In this document: piece by piece, positions 8,306 to 17,897 of the stretch | How positions within the stretch are numbered: position 1 is the first letter of the stretch | How the letters are laid out: each line of letters begins with the position of its first letter | From: Rhodopseudomonas palustris | Lineage (GTDB): Bacteria > Pseudomonadota > Alphaproteobacteria > Rhizobiales > Xanthobacteraceae | Direction: 5' to 3' | Length of the DNA: 64,000 nt | Assembly: GCF_013415845.1 (NCBI RefSeq) | Contig: NZ_CP058907.1 | Coordinates: forward strand, 2,108,001-2,172,000 | Program-made: the position numbers and the translations under genes | The notes under the pieces: generated by a model | What the model was told of the DNA's origin: nothing | Database searches by the model: none | What the model saw: only the letters and a program-made list of their open reading frames with translations

Positions 8306-9379
8306 ATGCTTTGGCTCAGACCCGTGGTGCTGCTGATGGTTGCCGCCTCCCTGGCGGGGTGCGGTGAGGAGGCCCGGCGGGAACGCCCGGTGACGCTGGT
8401 GAAGACCGAGGTGGTCCGCACCCAGCCCCGCAGCACGGTCATTCGGGTGACCGGCGACGTTCAGGCCCGGGTTTCCACCGAATTGTCGTTCCGGGTCAGC
8501 GGCCGGGTGGTCGAGCGCCTGGTCGACGTCGGCGCCCACGTCAATGCCGGCGATCTGCTGGCGCGGCTCGATCCGACCGAACAGCGCGCCGATCTGGTCG
8601 GCGCCCAGGCGGCGCTGACCGCTGCCGAAGCCCAGCTCCGCCTCGCCACCGCGACTTACGAGCGCCAGAAGACGTTGATGGGATCCGGCTTCACCACCCG
8701 CGTGGCCTATGACCAGGCGCAGGAGGGGCTGCGCGCGGCCGAGGGCTCTGTCGACACCGCCAAGGCGCAACTCGGCATCGCCAAGGATGCGCTCGGCTAC
8801 ACCGAGCTGCGCGCCAGTGCGGCCGGCATCATCACCGCACGCAACGTGGAAGTCGGTCAGGTCGCGCAGTCGGCGCAGTCGGCCTACACGCTGGCCGAAG
8901 ACGGCGCCCGCGACGCGGTGTTCGACGTCTATGAGGCGATCTTCCTGATCCCGGTCGGCAGCGACACCATCAAGCTGTCGCTGGTGTCGAACCCGGCGAT
9001 TACGGCCGTGGCCAAGCCGCGCGAAATCTCGCCGACCGTCGATCCGAAGACCGGTTCGGTCCGCGTCAAACTATCGATCGAAAACCCGCCGCCCGAGATG
9101 ACGCTCGGCAGCGTCGTTGTCGGCGAGGGCTTCAGCCAGACGCTGGATAAGATCGTGCTGCCGTGGAGCGCGCTGACCGCCGATCAGAGCGGCGCCGCGG
9201 TGTGGGTGGTCGATCCGAAGACCCATACGGTGTCCCTCAAGAGCGTTGCGATCGAGCGCTACGAGACCGACGCGATCGTGGTCAGTCGCGGCCTGTCGAT
9301 CGGCGATCGCGTCGTGGTCGACGGCGGAAAGATGCTGCGTCCCGGGCAGGTGGTTGCCGATGCGGGAGGCGCCGCATGA
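8306..9379 (+). CDS. RND efflux membrane-fusion lipoprotein, first of two
   Basis: A 357-residue periplasmic adaptor with a lipoprotein signal (MLWLRPVVLLMVAASLAGC, lipobox LAGC). It then shows the MFP order: beta-barrel/lipoyl half (STELSFRVSGRVVERLVDVG), alpha-hairpin (about residues 90-150), second lipoyl half and C-terminal barrel. Adaptors of this type link an RND pump to an outer-membrane channel. The start is uncertain: ATG at 8291 or TTG at 8267 would add a few residues. Its stop overlaps the next adaptor's ATG (ATGA). Confidence 0.88.
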   Translation: MLWLRPVVLLMVAASLAGCGEEARRERPVTLVKTEVVRTQPRSTVIRVTGDVQARVSTELSFRVSGRVVERLVDVGAHVNAGDLLARLDPTEQRADLVGAQAALTAAEAQLRLATATYERQKTLMGSGFTTRVAYDQAQEGLRAAEGSVDTAKAQLGIAKDALGYTELRASAAGIITARNVEVGQVAQSAQSAYTLAEDGARDAVFDVYEAIFLIPVGSDTIKLSLVSNPAITAVAKPREISPTVDPKTGSVRVKLSIENPPPEMTLGSVVVGEGFSQTLDKIVLPWSALTADQSGAAVWVVDPKTHTVSLKSVAIERYETDAIVVSRGLSIGDRVVVDGGKMLRPGQVVADAGGAA

Positions 9380-10449
9380 GCGCGCCACGTTTCGTTGCGG
9401 TGATCGCGGCTGCGCTGCTGCTGACCGGCTGCAACGACAAATCGGAAACCAAGCCCCCGGTGCGGCCGGTGATGTCGACGGTGATTGCGCCGCTGCAGGC
9501 GACTAATCTTGCCGTCGTCGGCACGGTCGAGCCGCAGTTCAAGACCGACTACGGCTTTCGCATGCTCGGCCGGCTGATCGCTCGCCCGGTCAATATCGGC
9601 GACGTCGTCGAGAAGGGGCAGACGCTGGCGGCGGTCGATCCGTTCGCGGCCGAACTCGCAGTGCGCTCGGCGCAGGCCGATCTGGCGACCGCGCAGGCGC
9701 AGCTCGTCAATGCCAGCGGCACCGCCAACCGGCAACGCGCGCTGATCGAGACCGGCGCGACCACCAAGGCGACGCTCGACAGCGCCGAGCAGGGCGATGC
9801 AGCCGCGCAGGCTGCCGTGGTCCGCGCCCAGTCGGCGCTGACCAAGGCGCGCGAGCAACTGAGCTACACCAAGATCGAGGCGCAGTATGCCGGCGTCGTC
9901 ACCGCAGTCGGTGCGCAGGTCGGTCAGGTCGTCAATCCCGGCCAGATGGTTGCGACCGTCGCGCGGCCCGACATTCGTGAGGCAGTGATCGACGTCGCCG
10001 ACGATCTGGTCGGCGTGCTGAAGATCGGCACGCCGCTGACCGTGGCGCTGCAGCTCGATCCGCGCGTCCGCGTCGACGGCAAGGTGCGCGAGATCGCACC
10101 ACAGGCCGATCAGGTCACCCGCGCCCGGCGGGTTCGTATCACGCTGGAAAATCCGCCCGAGACATTCCGGCTCGGCACCACCATCACCACGCTGATCCCG
10201 GGCAAGCCGAGCCGCGGCTTTCGCCTGCCGGCGACCGCGATCCTGCGCCAGGGCGATCAGGCCAGCGTATGGGTGATCGACACCGCCAAGGGATCGGTCA
10301 CTAAGCGCAGCGTGCAGGTCGCGCCGAGCGACAATGGCACGGCTCAGGTCACCGATGGGCTCGAGGCCGGCATGCGGATCGTCACCGCCGGCGTCCATCA
10401 TCTGCAGGAAGGCCAAATGGTCCGGTTCGAACGGGAAGTCACGCCGTGA
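9376..10449 (+). CDS. RND efflux membrane-fusion lipoprotein, second of two
   Basis: A 357-residue adaptor with lipoprotein signal MSAPRFVAVIAAALLLTGC (lipobox LTGC) and the MFP pattern (DYGFRMLGRLIARPVNIGDV, a hairpin around residues 90-150, then AQYAGVVTAVGAQVGQVVNP). It overlaps the upstream adaptor by four bases and the downstream pump gene by four bases (GTGA), so the three are probably translationally coupled. Two different adaptors for one pump suggests a heteromeric adaptor ring; this is inference from gene order. Confidence 0.88.
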   Translation: MSAPRFVAVIAAALLLTGCNDKSETKPPVRPVMSTVIAPLQATNLAVVGTVEPQFKTDYGFRMLGRLIARPVNIGDVVEKGQTLAAVDPFAAELAVRSAQADLATAQAQLVNASGTANRQRALIETGATTKATLDSAEQGDAAAQAAVVRAQSALTKAREQLSYTKIEAQYAGVVTAVGAQVGQVVNPGQMVATVARPDIREAVIDVADDLVGVLKIGTPLTVALQLDPRVRVDGKVREIAPQADQVTRARRVRITLENPPETFRLGTTITTLIPGKPSRGFRLPATAILRQGDQASVWVIDTAKGSVTKRSVQVAPSDNGTAQVTDGLEAGMRIVTAGVHHLQEGQMVRFEREVTP

Positions 10450-13400
10450 AGTCGTTCAATCTCTCCGACTGGGCGCTGCAGCACCGTTCGCTCGTCTGGT
10501 ACTTCATGATCGCCTTCATGGCGGCCGGTCTGTTTTCGTATCTCGACCTCGGCCGCGAGGAAGACCCTGCGTTCACCATCAAGACCATGGTGATCCAGGC
10601 GAAGTGGCCCGGCGCCTCGGCCGAGGAGACCACCCGGCAGGTCACCGACCGGATCGAGAAGAAGCTCGAAGAGTTGGAGTCGCTCGACTACACCAAGAGC
10701 ATCACCACGCCCGGCGAGACCACGGTGTTCGTCAATCTGCGCGACACCACCAAGGCGCGCGATGTGCAGCCCACCTGGGTGCGCGTGCGCAATATGATCA
10801 ACGACATCAAGGGCGACTTCCCGCAGGGCGTGGTCGGCCCCGCCTTCAACGATCGCTTCGGCGACGTGTTCGGCAACATCTACGCGTTCACCAGCGACGG
10901 CCTGACCCAGCGCCAGCTCCGCGACAAGGTCGAAGAAGTCCGCGCCAAGGTGCTGCAGGTGCCGAATGTCGGCCGTGTCGACATCGTCGGCGCCCAGGAC
11001 GAAGTGATCTTTCTTGAATTCTCGCCGCGCAAAGTGGCGGCGCTCGGCCTCGACCAGCGCACCATCGTCAGCTCGCTGCAGGCGCAGAACGCGATCACGC
11101 CGTCGGGCGTGCTGCAGGCCGGGCCGGAGCGGATCAGCGTCCGCGTCAGCGGACAGTTCACGTCCGAAGAGAGCCTCAAGGCGATCAATCTCCGGGTCAA
11201 CGACCGCTTCTTCCCGCTGACCGACGTGGCCACCATCCGGCGCGGCTACGTCGATCCGCCGACCTCGCTGTTCCGCTTCAACGGCGAGCCGGCGATTGCG
11301 CTGACGATCGGCATGAAAGCCGGAGCCAACCTGCTGCAGTTCGGCGAAGCGCTGAAAGAGGAGATGAAGCGGATCTCCGCCGATCTGCCGGTCGGCGCCG
11401 AAGTGCATCTGGTGTCGGACCAGCCGCAGATCGTCGACGAGGCGGTGTCGGGCTTCACCCGGGCGCTGTTCGAGGCGGTGGCGATCGTGCTGGTGATCAG
11501 CTTCATCAGCCTCGGCATGCGCGCCGGCCTGGTGGTGGCGATTTCGATCCCGCTGGTGCTGGCGATCACCTTCATGGTGATGTCGTATTCCGGGATCTCG
11601 CTGCAGCGGATTTCGCTCGGCGCGCTGATCATCGCGCTCGGTCTGCTGGTCGACGACGCGATGATCGCGGTCGAGATGATGGTGGCGCGGCTGGAGGTCG
11701 GCGACTCGCTCGCCAAGGCCGCGACCCATGTCTACACCTCGACGGCGTTCCCGATGCTCACCGGCACGCTGGTGACGGTGGCGGGCTTCATTCCGATCGG
11801 TCTCAACAACAGCGCGGCGGGCGAATTCACCTTCACGCTGTTCGTGGTGATCGCGGTGTCGCTGCTGACGTCGTGGATCGTGGCGGTGCTGTTCACGCCG
11901 CTGCTCGGCGTCACCATCCTGCCCGACAAGATGAAGCACCATCACGAGACCAAGGGCCGGTTTGCGTCGATGTTCAGCGGGACGCTCGGCTTCTGCATGC
12001 GGCATCGCTGGCTGACGATCGGATTGACGCTGGCGGCTTTCGCGCTGTCGATCGTCGGCATGGGCTTCGTGCAGCAGCAGTTCTTCCCGAATTCCGACCG
12101 CAAGGAACTGATCGTCGACTGGAACCTGCCGCAGAACAGCTCGATCGCAGAGACCAATGCGCAGATGGCCAAGTTCGAGCGTGAGGCGCTGACGGGACGG
12201 CCCGGCATCGATCACTGGTCGACCTATGTGGGGCAGGGCGCTCCGCGCTTCGTGCTGTCGTTCGACGTCGAACCGTCGAACGCCACCTTCGGCCAGATGG
12301 TGATCGTGACCAAGAGCCTCGCCGACCGCGACCGGCTGCGGCCGGAGCTGCAGGCTTACTTGCGCAAAACCTTCCCGGGCACCGACGCGCTGGTGAAGTT
12401 GCTCGACATCGGCCCGCCGGTCGGACGGCCGGTCCAGTATCGCGTCAGCGGGCCGGATATCTCCAAGGTGCGCGGCTTAGCGCAGCAACTCGCCGGCATC
12501 GTCGCCGCCAATCCGCATCTCGGCGAAGTGGTGTTCGACTGGATGGAGCCGGCGCGGGTGATCAAGGTCGACGTGCTGCAGGACAAGGCGCGTCAGCTCG
12601 GGGTCACCTCGGAAGACATCGCCTCGACGCTGAACGGCATCCTCGACGGTGCGACCATCACCCAGGTGCGCGACGACATCTATCTCGTCAATGTGCTGGG
12701 GCGAGCCAACGACGCCGAGCGCGGCTCGATCGAGACGCTGCGCAACCTGCAACTGTCCGGCGGCAGCGGCCAGACCGTGCCGCTCGCCGCGGTCGCGACC
12801 TTCCGCTACGAGCTGGAGCAGCCGACGATCTGGCGCCGCGCGCGGCTGCCGACCGTCACGGTCAAGGCCAGCGTCATCGACGAAGTGCAGCCGGCGACGG
12901 TGGTGGAGCAGTTGAAGCACTCGGTCGGCGAGTTCACCGCCAAACTGCCGGTCGGCTATTCGGTGACCGTCGGCGGCGCGGTCGAAGAGAGCGGCAAGTC
13001 GCAGGCGCCGATCGTCGCGGTGGTGCCGATCATGCTGTTCGTGATGGCTACCGTGCTGATGATCCAGCTGCAGAGCTTCCAGCGGCTGTTCCTGGTGTTC
13101 GCGGTGGCGCCATTGGCTCTGATCGGCGTGGTCGCAGCGCTGCTGCCGAGCCGTGCGCCGCTCGGCTTCGTCGCCATCCTCGGCGTTCTGGCGCTGATCG
13201 GCATCCTGATCCGAAACTCGGTGATCCTGATCGTGCAAATCGAACAGTTGCGCAGCGAGGGACGCCCACCATGGGATGCGGTGGTGGAGGCGACCGAGCA
13301 CCGAATGCGGCCGATCATGTTGACCGCAGCCGCGGCGAGCTTGGCGCTGATCCCGATCGCGCGTGAAGTGTTCTGGGGACCGATGGCCTACGCGATGATG

Positions 13401-13496
13401 GGCGGCATCATCGTCGGCACGGTGCTCACCCTGTTGTTCCTGCCAGCGCTTTACATTGCGTGGTTCCGCATCAAGGCGCCGACACAAGAGGCTTAG
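10446..13496 (+). CDS. RND-family efflux pump permease
   Basis: A 1016-residue RND transporter with the usual twelve-helix, duplicated layout: helix 1, a large periplasmic loop, helices 2-6 (about residues 335-500), a second loop, helices 8-12 (about 855-1010). The proton-relay acids in TM4 are present (Asp403-Asp404 in GLLVDDAMIAVEMM). In TM10 the position of AcrB Lys940 appears to be Arg923 (GILIRNSVILIVQIE). It starts with GTG overlapping the second adaptor's stop. No outer-membrane factor gene is nearby, so it probably borrows a TolC-like channel encoded elsewhere. Substrate unknown. Confidence 0.93.
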   Translation: MKSFNLSDWALQHRSLVWYFMIAFMAAGLFSYLDLGREEDPAFTIKTMVIQAKWPGASAEETTRQVTDRIEKKLEELESLDYTKSITTPGETTVFVNLRDTTKARDVQPTWVRVRNMINDIKGDFPQGVVGPAFNDRFGDVFGNIYAFTSDGLTQRQLRDKVEEVRAKVLQVPNVGRVDIVGAQDEVIFLEFSPRKVAALGLDQRTIVSSLQAQNAITPSGVLQAGPERISVRVSGQFTSEESLKAINLRVNDRFFPLTDVATIRRGYVDPPTSLFRFNGEPAIALTIGMKAGANLLQFGEALKEEMKRISADLPVGAEVHLVSDQPQIVDEAVSGFTRALFEAVAIVLVISFISLGMRAGLVVAISIPLVLAITFMVMSYSGISLQRISLGALIIALGLLVDDAMIAVEMMVARLEVGDSLAKAATHVYTSTAFPMLTGTLVTVAGFIPIGLNNSAAGEFTFTLFVVIAVSLLTSWIVAVLFTPLLGVTILPDKMKHHHETKGRFASMFSGTLGFCMRHRWLTIGLTLAAFALSIVGMGFVQQQFFPNSDRKELIVDWNLPQNSSIAETNAQMAKFEREALTGRPGIDHWSTYVGQGAPRFVLSFDVEPSNATFGQMVIVTKSLADRDRLRPELQAYLRKTFPGTDALVKLLDIGPPVGRPVQYRVSGPDISKVRGLAQQLAGIVAANPHLGEVVFDWMEPARVIKVDVLQDKARQLGVTSEDIASTLNGILDGATITQVRDDIYLVNVLGRANDAERGSIETLRNLQLSGGSGQTVPLAAVATFRYELEQPTIWRRARLPTVTVKASVIDEVQPATVVEQLKHSVGEFTAKLPVGYSVTVGGAVEESGKSQAPIVAVVPIMLFVMATVLMIQLQSFQRLFLVFAVAPLALIGVVAALLPSRAPLGFVAILGVLALIGILIRNSVILIVQIEQLRSEGRPPWDAVVEATEHRMRPIMLTAAAASLALIPIAREVFWGPMAYAMMGGIIVGTVLTLLFLPALYIAWFRIKAPTQEA

Positions 13497-13497
13497 A

Positions 13498-13779
13498 ATG
13501 GCCAGTTTGAGTCAAACACCGCCCGATCTTCCGCTGTGCCGCGGCGACCGCGTTCGGATGAGTCCGCTCGGCCGCGAGCGGCATCCGCGCTATGGTACCC
13601 GTGAAGGCGTGATCGTCGGGCAGGGCTCGCCGAGCAGTTGGCGGGTGAAGTTCGACGATCGCAAGACCATCCAGGCAATCCATCAGGACTATCTCGAACG
13701 CGTTCCGGGGCAGGCGCCGCGCTTCGACAATGCCGGGAGCTGGAACGGCTGGCGCAACGATCCGCCGGCGACCGCTTAG
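13498..13779 (+). CDS. Hypothetical 93-residue basic protein
   Basis: It starts one base after the RND stop codon and is probably co-transcribed with the pump. It is hydrophilic, with no signal peptide or membrane helix. The central part (RGDRVRMSPLGRERHPRYG, then GVIVGQGSPSSWRVKFDDRK) reads like a small SH3/KOW-like beta-barrel of alternating strands and glycines. I do not recognise the family and assign no function. Its position after an efflux operon may be chance. Confidence 0.65.
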   Translation: MASLSQTPPDLPLCRGDRVRMSPLGRERHPRYGTREGVIVGQGSPSSWRVKFDDRKTIQAIHQDYLERVPGQAPRFDNAGSWNGWRNDPPATA

Positions 13780-13810
13780 TGCTGTTTTCCTCGCTCGTGT
13801 TGGAGTTGTG

Positions 13811-15001
13811 ATGTCCCGCGTGCCTCGTTCCATGGTCGTCGTTTTCGTGCTGGCATCGAGCTGTTGGCTTGCCGCGTGCGCGAGCCTGCCGCGCGTGCCG
13901 TACACCGCCACCGAAGCCGCACAGGCGCGCGTGCTCGATCGAGACGATTTGCGCCGCTACGCCGACGATCCACCCTCAGCGTTTCGCGTCACGCGGATTG
14001 CCGGTCCGCAGACCTATTTGGCGTTATCCGGTGGTGGCGCCGACGGAGCCTACGGCGCCGGCGTGCTGGCGGGGTGGACCGCAGCGGGGCACCGGCCCTC
14101 ATTCTCGCTCGTATCCGGCGTCAGCACCGGTGCGCTGATCGCGCCATTCGCGTTCCTCGGCTCGCGCTACGACGACACCTTGCGCGAGCTCTACACCAGC
14201 GGCGTCGCCGAAAGCCTGCTCGAGGATCCGAACCCGCTCAACGCGATCTTCGGCTCGGGGCTGTTCGGCAACAAGCGGCTGCGCGAACTGGTCGCCCGCT
14301 ATATTGATGCCGACTTCATGGCGGAGGTGGCCGAGCAATACGCCAAGGGGCGGATGCTGTTCGTGGTCACCACCAATCTGGATTCGCAGCGGTCGGTAAT
14401 CTGGGACATGGGCCGGATCGCTTCGTTGCGCACGTCGGAGAGCCTCAACCTGTTCCGCGATGTCGTGGCTGCTTCTGCAAGCATTCCGGCGGTGTTCCCG
14501 CCGATGCTTGTCAATGCCGAGGCCAACGGCGCTCGGTTCCAGGAGATGCATGTGGATGGCGGCGTGATGTCGCCGGTGCTGACCTTGCCCGAGGCGTATT
14601 TGATGCGTAGTGCGTCCTGGGACAAGCCGCTGAACCTGCAACTCTACATCCTGATGAACAATACCATCGAACCGGAGTTCCAGCTCGTGCGCGATCGCGC
14701 GCTGGACATTGCTGCACGGTCGTCGTCGTCGATGATCAAGGCGCAGACCCGGTCGATTCTCTACAGCACCTACGCGTTCGCACGCCGTAACAAGTATGGC
14801 TTCAACCTGACCTATATCGAGAGCAATCGGCCGCCGTCGCCGCCCGGCTTCGACACCGCCTACATGCGGTCGCTGTATCAGTACGGTTACGACCGCGCTC
14901 GCAGCGGCAATGTCTGGTCGAGCGCGCCGCCCGCCAGTGAAACGGTGCCGAGCCCGATTGCGACCACCACTCCGGCACCGCACGTGGCCGGTGTTCAGTA
15001 A
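13811..15001 (+). CDS. Patatin-like phospholipase lipoprotein
   Basis: A 396-residue patatin-family lipid acyl hydrolase. It has a lipoprotein signal with lipobox LAAC (Cys23), the glycine-rich oxyanion hole (LSGGGADGAYGAGVLAGW, about residues 72-89), the nucleophile motif GVSTG with Ser105, and the catalytic DGG with Asp249 (HVDGGVMSP). It is probably anchored in the outer membrane or periplasm and cleaves acyl chains from phospholipids. It follows the RND operon on the same strand within 32 bases of the preceding gene and precedes a PepSY gene. Confidence 0.88.
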   Translation: MSRVPRSMVVVFVLASSCWLAACASLPRVPYTATEAAQARVLDRDDLRRYADDPPSAFRVTRIAGPQTYLALSGGGADGAYGAGVLAGWTAAGHRPSFSLVSGVSTGALIAPFAFLGSRYDDTLRELYTSGVAESLLEDPNPLNAIFGSGLFGNKRLRELVARYIDADFMAEVAEQYAKGRMLFVVTTNLDSQRSVIWDMGRIASLRTSESLNLFRDVVAASASIPAVFPPMLVNAEANGARFQEMHVDGGVMSPVLTLPEAYLMRSASWDKPLNLQLYILMNNTIEPEFQLVRDRALDIAARSSSSMIKAQTRSILYSTYAFARRNKYGFNLTYIESNRPPSPPGFDTAYMRSLYQYGYDRARSGNVWSSAPPASETVPSPIATTTPAPHVAGVQ

Positions 15002-15059
15002 CGACACGCTCTGGGCGTGACGTCCATCGCCTGACTTGCGATGGACGAGCGAGGCAAAG

Positions 15060-15617
15060 ATGTCTGCAATTCGGTTCGCCGCGGCGCTGATCATGGCCGT
15101 GGTGTTGGTTTCTCCGGCCTCGGCTGCGGTGTCCGATCGCGGCCGCGACACGGAGATTCAGGCACCGGCCGTGAGTCCGAGCGACGAGCCGACCGGTCCA
15201 CTGACGATCGCGCCCGGAAGCGGCGCCGACCTGATCCGGATGGTGGAGAGGAAGCTACCCGGCGCGCGGGTTTATGATCTCAACCTGAGCGACGAAGGCG
15301 CGGTGCCTTGGTTCGAGGTTAAGGCCTATCGGGCAGGGCAGGTGTGGAGCACCATGATCGATGCCGCCACGCGCCGGATCGTTCGCTCGCCTGACGCCAA
15401 GCCTGCTTCCGACCTCGACCCGGAGACCCAGCGCGACCTCGGCGATTTCCGGCGGATCAAGATGAAGCTGTCCGAAGCGGTGGTGATCGCCGAGCAGCTC
15501 GGTGGTGGGCGCGCGGTCAGCGCCGGACTGCACCGCGGCGAGGACAAGCTGGTGTTCGTGGTCGTGGTGGTGTCGAACGGCACGCTCAAAGAGATCATCG
15601 TCGAGCCGGACAAGTAG
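15060..15617 (+). CDS. PepSY-domain secreted protein
   Basis: A 185-residue protein with an N-terminal signal peptide (about residues 1-23, ending PASA-A). It has two stretches of PepSY-like sequence: GADLIRMVERKLPGARVYDL, then WFEVKAYRAGQVWSTMIDA, and a second near KLSEAVVIAEQLGGGRAVS. PepSY domains are small periplasmic modules often linked to protease inhibition or envelope homeostasis. It faces the convergent adenylate cyclase gene. No terminator with a T-run is evident between them. Confidence 0.75.
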   Translation: MSAIRFAAALIMAVVLVSPASAAVSDRGRDTEIQAPAVSPSDEPTGPLTIAPGSGADLIRMVERKLPGARVYDLNLSDEGAVPWFEVKAYRAGQVWSTMIDAATRRIVRSPDAKPASDLDPETQRDLGDFRRIKMKLSEAVVIAEQLGGGRAVSAGLHRGEDKLVFVVVVVSNGTLKEIIVEPDK

Positions 15618-15642
15618 CGTTAGCCCGCAGCGCTTAGTTGCC

Positions 15643-17631
15643 TCAGCTCTTGTCGAGGTCTTCGACCACCTGCACCAGCGTCTGTTTTACTTCGGTCCGA
15701 TCTGCCGTGCCGGTGTCGATGAACAGCCGCATGCCGGGCAGCTCCTTGCGGATCACGTCGGTCGATACTGACGTCTTCAATCCGTGCACCTCATAGGCGC
15801 GCACCGGCTCGCTGAAGCCTTTCACCGTGAGCGCCGGGCGCTCTTCGGCGTCGATCACGTCGTTCACCAGCGACCAGGTGACGTGCGAGATCAGGATCGA
15901 GCCGGGCTCGCAGTTCTGCTCCAGGCGCGAGGTGAGGTTCACGGCACCGCCGACGATGGTGTAGTCCATCCGGTCCGGGCTGCCGAAATTGCCGACGGTG
16001 CAGAAGCCGGTGTTGATGCCGATACGGACCCGGAACGGGCGCTCGGCGCCGGCGTCGATCCACTCCATCTCCAGCTGCTTCAACTTCTCCTGCATCTCGA
16101 TCGCCATCATCACGCAGGCGACCGCGTCCTCCTTGACGCCGCGGCTGTCCGGATCGCCGAAGAAGGCGAGCACGGCATCACCGACATATTTGTCGATGGT
16201 GGCGCCGTGCTTGAGCGCGATCTGCGCCATCTCAGCGAGATAGCGGTTGAGCATCGCGGTGAGGTCTTCCGACTCCAGCTTGTCGGTGGTGGCCGTGAAG
16301 TTGGCGATGTCGGACAGGAAGATCGTCAGCTTCTTGCGTTTGGAGGCGATCTCGGCGTCCTGATGACCGCTGAAAATCGACGAGTACACTTGCGGCGACA
16401 GATATTTCGACAGCGCCGCCGACAGGCCTTCGAGGCTGCGGTTGCGGGTCTCCAATTCCTCGGTGCGCTGCTTCACCATCGAGTCGAGATATTCCTCGCG
16501 CGCGGCGACTTGTCCGGCCATGCCGGTGAACACTCGGGCGAGTTGGCCGAGCTCGTCGCGGCGTGCGGAGACCGGCTTGAGCAAGGCAGGGTCGAACTTC
16601 TGCGTCTCCAGCGCGACGGCCGCGCGGGTGATTTGGCGCAGCGGTGCTGCCTGATAGCGGGCGACCCCGATCGACAGCAGGATGCCGAGCGCGGCGATCG
16701 CCGACGCGGTCGCAGCCGCGATCTCAGCCTGGCTCTGCACCGTGGCCCAGACGCGGTTCATCGGCAGGCGCACCAGCGCGGCACCGACGATCTCCTTCTG
16801 GTCGTTGCGCACCGGCGCGATCACGCTGAGGTTCTGGCGGCTCTCGACGTGCCGTGTTTGGCCGTCGGCGATCACCAGACGGACCGGGCCGAGTTCTTTC
16901 TCGTTGGGACCGTCGCGACGATCAGCGCCATACACGCCGGGGCCGACCAGCGCGTCGAGCTTGCGGTCGAACACCCACACCGCGTCGATGTCGCCGTCCG
17001 CGAGCAGATTCTCGACCGTGCGCGGCAGGCCGATCTTCATCGTCAGCTGCTGGAGGAATTTGGCGCTGCGTCCGACCTGGATGATCCGCGGTTTGTCGAT
17101 GCCGCCGACGCCGACATATTTGAAATGCTGATTGTCGATGTCGCGTTTGCGGGCGTCCTGATTGACCACCTTCTTCTGGCCGTTGAGCAGATCGTAGAAG
17201 GCGTAGGCCTGAGGCTGCAGCTGTGGCGAATTGCTGAACGTGAAGTTCACGTCCGGCAGGCTGTGCAGATAGGCGTGGCCTTTCTCATCGGTGATCCAGA
17301 TCTCGTCCAGCACGGTATCGTCGGTGATCGACTTCAGCCGGCGGTTGATCTCGGTCGGCGTCATCCCGGCGCGTTCGGCGGCTTCGACGAAATGGCCGAG
17401 CAGGGTGCCTTCGGCGATCATCTCTTCGGCAATGATCCCCTCGACCTCGGTCGGGATCGACGCGGCGAGGCTGGCACTGCGCGCCAGCAGCCGCGCGACT
17501 TTCTCACCCGATGCTTCGGCTTCGGTGATGATCGCTCGCCGTGTGGTCCAGGTCAGCAGCGCCGCGGTCACGAGCGTGGCGCCGACCGTCAGCACCGTGA
17601 CCAGCAGGACCAATCGTGTGGTGAATTTCAT
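15643..17631 (-). CDS. Membrane-bound class III adenylate cyclase with Cache-like sensor and HAMP
   Basis: A 662-residue protein: TM1 (about residues 8-28), a periplasmic sensor of about 260 residues resembling a Cache fold (VWITDEKGHAYLHSLPDV), TM2 (about 300-320), HAMP, a short coiled coil (MVKQRTEELETRN) and a C-terminal class III cyclase. Catalytic features present are the metal aspartates in FLSDIANFT and YVGDAVLAFFGD, the substrate lysine and aspartate (DKYVGDA, MDYTIVG) and the NLTSR asparagine/arginine pair. Lys plus Asp at the base-binding sites favours ATP and cAMP over GTP. The ligand sensed outside the cell is unknown. Confidence 0.9.
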   Translation of the reverse strand: MKFTTRLVLLVTVLTVGATLVTAALLTWTTRRAIITEAEASGEKVARLLARSASLAASIPTEVEGIIAEEMIAEGTLLGHFVEAAERAGMTPTEINRRLKSITDDTVLDEIWITDEKGHAYLHSLPDVNFTFSNSPQLQPQAYAFYDLLNGQKKVVNQDARKRDIDNQHFKYVGVGGIDKPRIIQVGRSAKFLQQLTMKIGLPRTVENLLADGDIDAVWVFDRKLDALVGPGVYGADRRDGPNEKELGPVRLVIADGQTRHVESRQNLSVIAPVRNDQKEIVGAALVRLPMNRVWATVQSQAEIAAATASAIAALGILLSIGVARYQAAPLRQITRAAVALETQKFDPALLKPVSARRDELGQLARVFTGMAGQVAAREEYLDSMVKQRTEELETRNRSLEGLSAALSKYLSPQVYSSIFSGHQDAEIASKRKKLTIFLSDIANFTATTDKLESEDLTAMLNRYLAEMAQIALKHGATIDKYVGDAVLAFFGDPDSRGVKEDAVACVMMAIEMQEKLKQLEMEWIDAGAERPFRVRIGINTGFCTVGNFGSPDRMDYTIVGGAVNLTSRLEQNCEPGSILISHVTWSLVNDVIDAEERPALTVKGFSEPVRAYEVHGLKTSVSTDVIRKELPGMRLFIDTGTADRTEVKQTLVQVVEDLDKS

Positions 17632-17897
17632 GGAAGAACCTGTACTTGCCGCCGCCCGTTTGGGCGCCGCCGGCAGAGAGCCGCGCGAGGCGGCGCGAAC
17701 ACCGCGCAGTCGAGCCCCGCGCTGCGACCGGCGGACTATCCATGCGGACGGACGGCACTGTCAAATCATGCAATGACGCTGCACGAACGTGCAGCCCGCA
17801 ATGCGGACGTCGTAGCAAATCCTGCCGCGCGTCGGCATTGTGGCCCATCAATCCGCCCGTCGCATTTGAATCGAAGGCGAGAGGACGCTGAACGAAC

